A stretch of 6,532 bases of DNA from Coriobacteriaceae bacterium (GTDB taxonomy: Bacteria > Actinomycetota > Coriobacteriia > Coriobacteriales > Eggerthellaceae). Shown piece after piece: positions 1 through 4,825 of this stretch. The notes under the pieces were generated by a model. The model did not search any database. It was given only the letters and a program-made list of their open reading frames with translations, and was not told the DNA's origin. The position numbers and the translations under genes were made by a program. Numbering within the stretch: the first letter of the stretch is position 1; every line of letters begins with the position of its first letter. Location of the stretch: positions 1 to 6,532 of the forward strand of contig SUUF01000088.1 of the NCBI GenBank assembly GCA_015062635.1, in the 5' to 3' direction.

Positions 1-569
1 GGCATGAACTCGATGAAGCGCACATGCAGCGGCCGGTCGATCGTGAGCTTCGCGAATTCGGTGAAATCCTGCTCGAGCGAGCGCACCGCGACGCAATTCA
101 CCTTCACGGGGTCGAAGCCCATGCGCAATGCGGCGTCGATGCCGGCCAGCGTGTCTTCCAACCGTCCACAGCGGGTGACCTGGGTAAATTTCACCGGGTC
201 AAGCGTGTCGAGCGAAATGTTCACCCGCGAGAGCCCGGCTGCCTTCAGGGCTTCGGCCTTGGCGGGCAAAAGCGCGCCGTTGGTGGTAAGGGCCACCGCC
301 TCGATGCCGGGTACGGCGACAAGACGTGCGATAAGGTCTTCGATGCGACGGCGTGCGAGCGGTTCGCCGCCGGTAAGCCGCAGGCGTCGAATGCCGAAAC
401 GCGTGGCGATGCGCACCAACCGCTCGATATCGTCGTAGTCGAGCATCTCATCGTGCGAACGACGGGGCAAGCCCTCTTCGGGCATGCAGTACACGCAGCG
501 GAAATTACACCGCTCGGTGACTGAAATGCGCAGGTAATCGATGGTGCGTCCAAGTGCGTCGCGTGCCAT
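1..569 (-). CDS. moaA: GTP 3',8-cyclase MoaA, C-terminus beyond the window
   Basis: Radical-SAM enzyme that converts GTP to 3',8-cyclo-GTP, the first step of molybdopterin synthesis, in the cytoplasm. I translated the frame from the ATG at 569: 189 residues are visible. Residues 21-28 read CNFRCVYC, the CX3CX2C motif that holds the SAM-binding [4Fe-4S] cluster. LTGGEPL lies at 65-71, TTNG at 95-98 and SLDT at 119-122, all typical of MoaA, and the visible part ends in FIEFMP. The family is about 330 residues long, so the C-terminal third, with the second cluster that binds GTP, lies outside. The ATG touches the moeA stop codon with no gap, and there is only a weak GGGA upstream, so translation is probably coupled to moeA. 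Nothing looks broken. Confidence 0.96.
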   Translation of the reverse strand, partial: MARDALGRTIDYLRISVTERCNFRCVYCMPEEGLPRRSHDEMLDYDDIERLVRIATRFGIRRLRLTGGEPLARRRIEDLIARLVAVPGIEAVALTTNGALLPAKAEALKAAGLSRVNISLDTLDPVKFTQVTRCGRLEDTLAGIDAALRMGFDPVKVNCVAVRSLEQDFTEFAKLTIDRPLHVRFIEFM

Positions 570-1844
570 CTAGATCACGGTTCCCGCGGTTATGTCCAGA
601 TGGACGCAGGTTACTTCGGCGCCGGCGGGCAGGAAGTTCACCTCGCCGGGCACGATGACGAGGCAGTCGCTGGTTTGCAGCGTGCTGAACAGCGCCGAGC
701 TCTGGTTGCGGTAGGGCGTGGCGACCAGCTGGCCATCCGCGTTGCGGGCAAGCGTTGCCCGCAGGTAGTTTTCGCGGGCCCCCTTCTTCTTGGTGTCTTT
801 CCCCAGCGATGCCTGCTGCGTGGGGTGGAAGAGCGTCTTACGACCGAGCATCTTCTGCAGCGCGGGGAACACGAGCATCTCGAATCCGCAGACAGCGGCA
901 GCGGGGTTGCCGGCGAGGCCCAGGAACGGCGTATTGTCGATGACGGCAAACGTTTGCGATTTCCCCGGGCGCATGTTCACGTATTTGAAGTACACGGTGC
1001 CCAGGTCGTCGGCGATGTCGGTGATGTAATCGAAATCGCCCGCGCTCGCGCCGCCGCTGCTGATGACGAAGTCGCACTCGGCGATGGCCTGGGCAAGCGT
1101 GGCCTTGATGGCCTCGTAGTCGTCGGGGAGCGTGGGGTAGAGTTTGGGCGTGGCTCCCGCGCGTGTGACGCATCCGACGAGCGCCGGACCATTCGAGTTA
1201 CGGATGTGTCCCGGCGTGGGGTATTCGCCGGCTTCGACGAGCTCGCTGCCCAGCGAGAGGATGCCCACCGTGGGTACCCGATGCACGGGGACCATGGTAT
1301 TACCGGTCGACGCGAGCAAGCCCATGGCGGCGGGCCCGATGGTCGTACCGGCGGAAAGCGCGACAGTGCCTGCCTTGATTTCCTCACCGGCGTAGCGGAT
1401 GTTCTTCCCGGTTTCCACGGGATGGTCGAGCACTAGGTAGTCGCCCACGAGGCCGCGCTCGGTGAAGGCAACCTTCTCGATCATCTCGACGGCGTCGACG
1501 CCATCGGGCAAGGCGGCGCCGGTCATGATGCGGACGCATTGTCCCGGCTGCACTTCTTCGCCATACCAGTCGCCGGCGGCGATGTGTGCCACAATCTGCA
1601 GGCGAGCGGGCGATTCCTCGCTCGCATCGGCAACGTCGGCCGCGCGGAACGCGAAACCATCCATCGCGCTGTTGTCAAACGGCGAGACGTCGATGTCGCT
1701 TGAAAGGTCGACGGCGGTTGTACGGCCATAGGCATCGGTGAGGGCAACGGTTTCGGCAGGCAGGGGCGCAACTTCTTCCAGAATGACCTGCTGTGCCTTC
1801 TCGACTGCAACCAGTTCATCGAGAGATGCCACCAATGTGCCCAT
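570..1844 (-). CDS. moeA: Molybdopterin molybdenumtransferase MoeA
   Basis: Cytoplasmic enzyme that inserts molybdenum into adenylylated molybdopterin, the last common step of Moco synthesis. The 424-residue length is normal. Family motifs appear in order: PFDNSAMDGFA at 55-65, MTGAALPDGVDAVE at 107-120, VGILSLGSEL at 193-202, HIRNSNGPAL at 213-222, ISSGGASAGDFDY at 261-273, MRPGKSQTFA at 291-300 and GLAGNPAAAVCGFE at 309-322. The last four belong to the MogA-like molybdopterin-binding fold, and the final ~75 residues fit the MoeA C-terminal beta domain. The ATG at 1844 is preceded by AGGAGG at 1849-1854, which fixes the start. moaA follows with no gap, and a promoter lies just upstream. Several motif positions have Ala where Pro or Val is more usual (GLAGNPAAA, GGASAG), a mild variation. 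A tungsten-handling paralogue cannot be excluded. Confidence 0.96.
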   Translation of the reverse strand: MGTLVASLDELVAVEKAQQVILEEVAPLPAETVALTDAYGRTTAVDLSSDIDVSPFDNSAMDGFAFRAADVADASEESPARLQIVAHIAAGDWYGEEVQPGQCVRIMTGAALPDGVDAVEMIEKVAFTERGLVGDYLVLDHPVETGKNIRYAGEEIKAGTVALSAGTTIGPAAMGLLASTGNTMVPVHRVPTVGILSLGSELVEAGEYPTPGHIRNSNGPALVGCVTRAGATPKLYPTLPDDYEAIKATLAQAIAECDFVISSGGASAGDFDYITDIADDLGTVYFKYVNMRPGKSQTFAVIDNTPFLGLAGNPAAAVCGFEMLVFPALQKMLGRKTLFHPTQQASLGKDTKKKGARENYLRATLARNADGQLVATPYRNQSSALFSTLQTSDCLVIVPGEVNFLPAGAEVTCVHLDITAGTVI

Positions 1845-1877
1845 TGTTCCTCCTCTTCGCAGTGCCTTTGCCCGACG

Positions 1878-1906
1878 ATTCTACCTGAAAAGAATACGCG
1901 CGTCAG
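1878..1906 (-). promoter_or_regulatory. Predicted promoter of moeA-moaA
   Basis: Read on the - strand, the -35 is CTGACG (1901-1906, 4/6 to consensus) and the -10 is TAGAAT (1878-1883, 5/6), with a spacer of exactly 17 bases. Transcription would begin near 1871, about 27 bases before the moeA ATG. It makes moeA-moaA a unit that can be expressed apart from the upstream regulator gene. Confidence 0.6.
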
Positions 1907-1911
1907 AATAA
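1892..1911. promoter_or_regulatory. Degenerate copy of the shared palindrome at the moeA promoter
   Basis: One perfect half-site, AGAATAA, lies at 1905-1911. The partner at the expected 7-6-7 spacing (1892-1898, GAATACG) is poor, matching mainly at its central positions. The site overlaps the -35 of moeA. A further ATTCT-N8-AGAAT pair lies at 1878-1895. Regulation of moeA by the same protein is therefore plausible but weakly supported. Confidence 0.35.
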
Positions 1912-1928
1912 TGTGGCGGATTGCAGGT

Positions 1929-1990
1929 CGCCGAGGGAGCCTTTGAACGCCCCATGCGTCTCGGCGTCGCAGCGGGAATCAGCGACGCAT
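1929..1990. other. Overlapping inverted repeats between the regulator gene and moeA
   Basis: Three perfect 7-bp inverted repeats share this stretch: 1929-1935 with 1960-1966, 1954-1960 with 1984-1990, and 1964-1970 with 1982-1988. They cannot all form at once. On the - strand this is the 3' end of the regulator transcript, and the last arms reach its stop codon. No run of T follows, so it is not a standard intrinsic terminator. It may stabilise the transcript end or be a byproduct of high GC. Confidence 0.35.
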
Positions 1991-2952
1991 CAAACCTCGA
2001 AGAGGATCGTTCCGGTGCGAGAGGTGTCGTAGCCAACGGTATGACCGAGGTCTTCCGTGAAACCGCGGCTCGGGAGCAGCTTGCGTAGGAATGTGATGAC
2101 GGGTTCCGTCTCGGGTGTTTTCAGCACCACGAGGTCGAGACTCTCGTCTATGAGCGGGACGAAGGTGAGGCCGTCGACTTGATGAAAGATGCGTTCGCTG
2201 CCGATGGCGACATCGGCAGCGCCCGACGCCACAAACCCGGCCGCAACGAGCGGCGACGTGAATTCGCGATCGTAGCCTTCGGGGCGGGCGAGGCCGACCT
2301 CTAACGCAGCAAGTTGCTCGTCGAGGAGGATGCGCGCGCCGGCCCCTCGTTCGCGATTCGCGATGCGCACGCCCTCATCGAGCAGGTCGCCCCAGGTCCG
2401 CAGGCGCTTGCCGGCGTTTTTCGCAATAAGAAAGCCTTGTTTACGGCGCACCAAGTGGAAGACGACGAGGGGTGTTCCGGGAACGATACGGCGAACATAC
2501 GGGACATTGAACCGCTTCGACGCCCCGTCGTATAGATGAATCGCCGCGGCGCTGGCCCGTCCCTCGTACAAGTCGAGCAACGCATGGTAGCTGTTGATGT
2601 AACGGCGCTGCGGGGAAGCCCCGGCTTGGCCGAGATACGACGCGATGATATCCGCGGCGACGTCGTTGCCCGAGATAAAGAAGGGGCCGGATCCGGGGGA
2701 GTGTGGAGAGACAGGAGCCGGATCCGGCCGAGTTTGGGAGTCGACCTTGGTATGTACCGCAGCGTCTTCGGCCTTCGCATTACGCGCGTATGCGATGTAG
2801 GCCTCAACGTCCTGCGTGGTGAACCGCATCTTCCTGCCTACGCTGTACGAAGACAGCAGACCGGCTTTCACCAGGTTGTACACCGTGTTTCTGCTTACTT
2901 GCAGCATCGATGCGACATCGCCGGCGTCGAGAGCGTTCTCGTCGGTTGTCAC
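1990..2952 (-). CDS. One-component regulator: helix-turn-helix plus periplasmic-binding-protein-like domain, probable molybdate sensor
   Basis: Residues 8-55 (ALDAGDVASMLQVSRNTVY onward, ending RFTTQDVEAYIAY) form an excisionase/MerR-type helix-turn-helix. A Pro/Ser-rich linker covers about 60-90. Residues 91-320 match the PBP-like family (PF12727), with AAAIHLYD (135-142), NRERGAGAR (199-207) and SGAADVAIGSE (243-253). There is no signal peptide, so ligand is sensed in the cytoplasm. In this family the ligand is usually thought to be molybdate or tungstate, and the neighbours support this. I chose the GTG at 2952, which has AAAGGA five bases upstream and gives 320 residues. The open frame reaches back to 3171, but the ATG at 2976 lies almost at the predicted transcription start, and the longer version would read through its own promoter. 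Two palindromes on that promoter suggest autorepression. The ligand and the sign of regulation are inferred. Confidence 0.88.
   Translation of the reverse strand: MTTDENALDAGDVASMLQVSRNTVYNLVKAGLLSSYSVGRKMRFTTQDVEAYIAYARNAKAEDAAVHTKVDSQTRPDPAPVSPHSPGSGPFFISGNDVAADIIASYLGQAGASPQRRYINSYHALLDLYEGRASAAAIHLYDGASKRFNVPYVRRIVPGTPLVVFHLVRRKQGFLIAKNAGKRLRTWGDLLDEGVRIANRERGAGARILLDEQLAALEVGLARPEGYDREFTSPLVAAGFVASGAADVAIGSERIFHQVDGLTFVPLIDESLDLVVLKTPETEPVITFLRKLLPSRGFTEDLGHTVGYDTSRTGTILFEV
2685..2728. repeat. Duplicated self-complementary repeat inside the regulator linker
   Basis: The palindrome GCCGGATCCGG occurs at 2686-2696 and again at 2717-2727, about 31 bases apart. It encodes part of the Pro/Ser/Gly-rich linker (residues 76-90), read in different frames in the two copies (PDPA and GSGP). 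Each copy is self-complementary and the two can also pair with each other. It is probably tolerated because the linker is unstructured. Confidence 0.6.
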
Positions 2953-2975
2953 ATCGGTCCTTTCGGGGTACAGCA

Positions 2976-2995
2976 TTATTCTGAAAGAAGAATAA
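2976..2995. promoter_or_regulatory. Operator candidate O1: perfect 7-6-7 palindrome over the regulator -10
   Basis: TTATTCT (2976-2982), six bases, then AGAATAA (2989-2995): a perfect inverted repeat of 20 bp in total. Its right arm contains the predicted -10 of the regulator gene on the - strand. Site size and symmetry fit a dimeric helix-turn-helix protein, and the best candidate is the product of the adjacent gene. Confidence 0.65.
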
Positions 2996-3018
2996 AGTAT
3001 CAAATGATTCTGTGTCAA
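2989..3018 (-). promoter_or_regulatory. Predicted promoter of the regulator gene
   Basis: On the - strand a perfect -35 TTGACA lies at 3013-3018 and a -10 TATTCT (4/6) at 2989-2994, with an 18-base spacer. Transcription would start near 2982, leaving about 30 bases before the GTG at 2952. The -35 sits inside operator O2 and the -10 inside O1, an arrangement expected for repression. Confidence 0.7.
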
Positions 3019-3025
3019 GAATAAT
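2997..3025 (+). promoter_or_regulatory. Possible divergent promoter of the mop gene
   Basis: On the + strand AATAAT at 3020-3025 matches the -10 consensus at 5/6, but the -35 at 17 bases (GTATCA, 2997-3002) matches only 3/6. It is the best candidate in the 247 bases between the two divergent genes because the rest is GC-rich with no good -10. If correct, the -10 lies in operator O2 and the mop transcript carries a leader of about 170 bases. Confidence 0.35.
3005..3024. promoter_or_regulatory. Operator candidate O2 over the regulator -35
   Basis: TGATTCT (3005-3011), six bases, AGAATAA (3018-3024): same 7-6-7 geometry as O1 with one mismatch between arms. Its centre is 29 bp from that of O1, so two dimers could bind on roughly similar faces of the helix. 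It contains the TTGACA -35 of the regulator gene and may also touch the mop promoter. Confidence 0.6.
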
Positions 3026-3066
3026 TTTAGATTTCCCAGCAGTTTTGCGAATTGTGCGAAACGCCC

Positions 3067-3179
3067 CTTGCTTGTGCCAAACGAAGCAAGCTGACCCGAT
3101 TTCAAGATTTGTCGGCGCTTCCGCAGAAAGTCGCTGCATGCTGTCTTCAACGGAATGAAATCGGGCGCCACGCGGGCGC
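3067..3179 (+). ncRNA. Structured leader in front of the mop gene, candidate cis-acting RNA
   Basis: Three helices follow one another on the + strand. Stem A pairs 3067-3073 with 3084-3090 (7 bp, 10-base loop). Stem B pairs 3095-3104 with 3156-3165 (10 bp, perfect) and encloses a second helix of 3119-3123 with 3151-3155 that stacks directly on its 3' arm. Stem C pairs 3165-3169 with 3175-3179 (5 bp) just ahead of the AAGGA ribosome site; it shares base 3165 with stem B. The long-range helix with an internal junction resembles a riboswitch in layout. I could not match it from memory to the Moco riboswitch (RF01055) or another class. Stem B could also be a DNA feature. Confidence 0.4.
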
Positions 3180-3199
3180 ATCAAGTGGAAGGAATGACG

Positions 3200-3625
3200 A
3201 TGAAGGTCTCTGCACGCAACCAGCTCAAAGGCGTTATCACCAACGTGACCGAAGGCGCGGTGAACGGTGTCGTTACCATTGCGCTGGGCGACAACCAAAT
3301 TAAGGCCGATATCACGATGGAGAGCATCAACGAGCTTGGCCTGACCGAGGGCAAGGAGGCGTTTGCCATCATCAAGGCCACGAATGTCATGTTCGCCGCC
3401 GGCACCGAGCGCATTTCCTGCATCTCGGCCCGCAACCAGCTGGCCGGTACCATCTGCAAGGTCGTGAAGGGTGCCGTCAACGGCCACGTGTCCATCCAGC
3501 TTCCCGATGGCACCGTCGTTTCGGGATCCGTCACCAATGCCGCCATCGACGACCTCGAGCTTGAGGTTGGCAAGCCTGCTCTGGCTGTCATCAAGGCGAC
3601 CGACGTGATCGTTGGGGTTGAGTAG
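3200..3625 (+). CDS. Two-domain molybdate-binding molbindin (di-Mop, ModG-like)
   Basis: Small cytoplasmic protein (141 residues) built of two Mop/TOBE domains in tandem, at about 3-67 and 75-138. Each begins SARNQL and ends with IKAT followed by a hydrophobic strand. Single-domain homologues are the clostridial Mop proteins of about 7 kDa; the two-domain form is known as ModG in Azotobacter. Such proteins assemble into rings that bind several molybdate or tungstate ions at subunit interfaces, serving as storage or buffer. There is no ATPase or HTH part, so it is neither ModC nor ModE. The ATG at 3200 has AAGGA six bases upstream; the ATG at 3194 abuts the site and is less likely. In domain 2 the TMES of domain 1 is TNAA, so a usually conserved Ser is lost. 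It ends in a strong terminator before modA. Confidence 0.92.
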   Translation: MKVSARNQLKGVITNVTEGAVNGVVTIALGDNQIKADITMESINELGLTEGKEAFAIIKATNVMFAAGTERISCISARNQLAGTICKVVKGAVNGHVSIQLPDGTVVSGSVTNAAIDDLELEVGKPALAVIKATDVIVGVE

Positions 3626-3671
3626 GGAATCCTGCGATACAGGCCGGCACGTCACCCCTGCTTGGCTGTTG

Positions 3672-3710
3672 AAATGGCGTCCCCGTCCGTTGACGGAGAC
3701 GCCATTTTTT
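3672..3710 (+). terminator. Intrinsic terminator after the mop gene
   Basis: Arms 3672-3687 and 3692-3707 form a 16-bp stem with one C-A mismatch and a CGTT loop. The right arm runs into six T (3705-3710), then CTT. This is a textbook rho-independent terminator that separates mop from modABC. In the reverse direction only three T follow, so it is not clearly bidirectional. Confidence 0.93.
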
Positions 3711-3714
3711 CTTC

Positions 3715-3743
3715 GTGCAATTGATTGCTATCATATATATACT
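3715..3743 (+). promoter_or_regulatory. Predicted promoter of modABC
   Basis: The -10 candidate TATACT (3738-3743, 5/6) sits in an AT-rich island, with GTGCAA (3715-3720, 3/6) 17 bases upstream as a weak -35. The nearby TTGATT at 3721 looks like a better -35 but would pair only with a poor -10 (GATACG). Transcription would start near 3750, giving a leader of about 83 bases. Confidence 0.5.
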
Positions 3744-3756
3744 GATACGAGAATAA
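3737..3756. promoter_or_regulatory. Operator candidate O3 at the modA promoter
   Basis: ATATACT (3737-3743), six bases, AGAATAA (3750-3756). The right arm is identical to those of O1 and O2, and with O1 it shares the nine-base AGAATAAAG. The left arm matches TTATTCT at 5/7. It overlaps the -10 and predicted start of modA, so binding here would block transporter expression. Confidence 0.55.
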
Positions 3757-3787
3757 AGCTGGCTAAGGATAAAAGGATGACAGTGGC

Positions 3788-3819
3788 CGGCGAAAGCCGC
3801 ACGGTGCGGCGCAGTATAT
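3788..3819 (+). other. Mutually exclusive small hairpins in the modA leader
   Basis: CGGC-GAAA-GCCG (3788-3799) forms a 4-bp stem with a GNRA loop. The overlapping pair 3796-3801 with 3805-3810 (GCCGCA/TGCGGC) forms a 6-bp stem with a 3-base loop. Both use 3796-3799, so only one can form. The leader then carries CAGTATAT (3812-3819), the exact inverse of ATATACTG in operator O3, just before the AAGGGG ribosome site. No function is established. Confidence 0.35.
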
Positions 3820-3832
3820 GAAAGGGGAACAA

Positions 3833-4723
3833 ATGAAGAAGACGTACAAGCGCTTCCTCGTGCCTGCCCTGTGCATGGCAATCGTGGCGGCTTTTGCGCT
3901 GGCTGGCTGCGGTGGTTCGTCCAGCACGTCAAGCAGTGCCGCCGAGAGCTCTGCGGCGAGCGCAGATGCTGTCGAGCTGAACATCTTCGCGGCGAACTCG
4001 CTGCAAAAGGCCCTGCCCGAGGTGCAGGCGCTGTATACGCAGCAGAACCCGAACGTCACCTTCGGTGACACCCAGTTCGAGGCTTCCGGCACGTTGGTGC
4101 AGAAGCTGAAGGACGGCGCGTCCGCCGACATCTTCATCGCCGCTTCCAAGAAGACGATGGACAATGCGGTCGAGAATGGCAACATCGACGAGGCCACCCG
4201 TACCGACATGTTCACCAACGACCTGGTCATCTGCGTCCAGGAAGGCAATGACAAGGTTGCCGTGACCGACATCAAGGAGCTTGCGACCAACGACGACATC
4301 AAGACCATCGCCATCGGCGAGCCGAACGCGGTTCCGGCTGGCAAGTATGCCCTGCAGGCCCTTGAGAGCGCGGGCCTGGTGACGTATGACGAGGCCGAGG
4401 ACGGCACCGTCGAGAACATCAAGTGGGATGCCTCCATCGAGGGCAAGATCAACGCTGGCGCCGACAAGGTCGGCACCGTGGCGTCCTATGTGAAGGAAGG
4501 CCAGGCGGACGTGGGCTTCGTGTACACCTCCGACATCTTCCGCTATGACGGCATCGAAGTCGCCTATACCACCCCGGCCGACAGCCACAAGACGATCCTG
4601 TATCCGGGCGGCGTCACCACCGATTCCGCCAACGCCGAGGTTGCCAAGGACTTCCTGACCTTCTGCCTCGAGAACGCCGACGCTCAGAAGATCTTCTCTG
4701 AGTACGGGTTCGAGCTGGTCTAG
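3833..4723 (+). CDS. modA: Molybdate ABC transporter substrate-binding lipoprotein ModA
   Basis: Captures molybdate (and likely tungstate) outside the membrane and hands it to ModBC. The N-terminus has KK and KR, a hydrophobic stretch and the lipobox LAGC with Cys26 as the lipid-anchored residue, then a Ser/Ala-rich tether to about 45. The mature domain starts VELNIFAANSLQKA, with Ser56 in the usual anion-binding turn; FEASGTLVQKL follows with Ser85, then IGEPNAVPAGKYA (161-173) and DVGFVYTSD (226-234) with Tyr231. These correspond to the segments that coordinate molybdate in E. coli ModA. The length, 296 residues, is normal for a lipoprotein ModA. I chose the ATG at 3833, five bases after AAGGGG; the in-frame ATG at 3818 precedes that site. 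It is first gene of modABC and is followed by a hairpin. Confidence 0.96.
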   Translation: MKKTYKRFLVPALCMAIVAAFALAGCGGSSSTSSSAAESSAASADAVELNIFAANSLQKALPEVQALYTQQNPNVTFGDTQFEASGTLVQKLKDGASADIFIAASKKTMDNAVENGNIDEATRTDMFTNDLVICVQEGNDKVAVTDIKELATNDDIKTIAIGEPNAVPAGKYALQALESAGLVTYDEAEDGTVENIKWDASIEGKINAGADKVGTVASYVKEGQADVGFVYTSDIFRYDGIEVAYTTPADSHKTILYPGGVTTDSANAEVAKDFLTFCLENADAQKIFSEYGFELV

Positions 4724-4740
4724 TACCGTGTTCATGCAAT

Positions 4741-4766
4741 AGCCGGCGGGATTCTTCCCGCCGGCT
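4741..4766 (+). terminator. Perfect hairpin between modA and modB, partial terminator or mRNA stabiliser
   Basis: Eleven base pairs without mismatch (4741-4751 with 4756-4766) around a TTCT loop, 17 bases after the modA stop. The following bases (TCGTCGTGTCTTTAT) lack a proper T run, so termination is probably incomplete at most. Such hairpins behind a binding-protein gene commonly protect its mRNA and give more binding protein than permease. Confidence 0.6.
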
Positions 4767-4780
4767 TCGTCGTGTCTTTA

Positions 4781-4786
4781 TATAAT
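4781..4786 (+). promoter_or_regulatory. Perfect -10 box ahead of modB, possible internal promoter
   Basis: TATAAT lies 40 bases before the modB ATG, in the 102-base gap after modA. At 16-18 bases upstream there is only the GC-rich hairpin arm and no -35, nor an extended TG. It may give weak modBC transcription, or be chance in a short AT-rich patch. Confidence 0.25.
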
Positions 4787-4825
4787 TTCCGCGATTCGTG
4801 TTCGTGAACGCATGAAGAGGTGAGC

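Noticed and set aside
600..1436. A 278-codon + strand frame opposite moeA
   Set aside because: MoeA motifs are complete on the other strand; this frame is its shadow.
2953..3171. Upstream extension of the regulator to an ATG at 3171 (393 residues)
   Set aside because: It would be translated from sequence upstream of the predicted promoter, has no ribosome site, and shows no domain; the GTG at 2952 has a good site.
3067..3179. Calling the mop leader a Moco riboswitch
   Set aside because: The gene context fits, but I could not recognise the conserved bases of that class; only an unnamed structured leader is supported.
2804..3655. A 283-codon open frame on the - strand across the mop gene and the intergenic region
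   Set aside because: It runs antisense to the well-supported di-Mop gene and across the regulator promoter; composition is that of a shadow frame and no domain is visible.
4812..4823. Four-codon mini-frame ATG AAG AGG TGA before modB
   Set aside because: It coincides with the ribosome site of modB and has no such site of its own; most likely chance.
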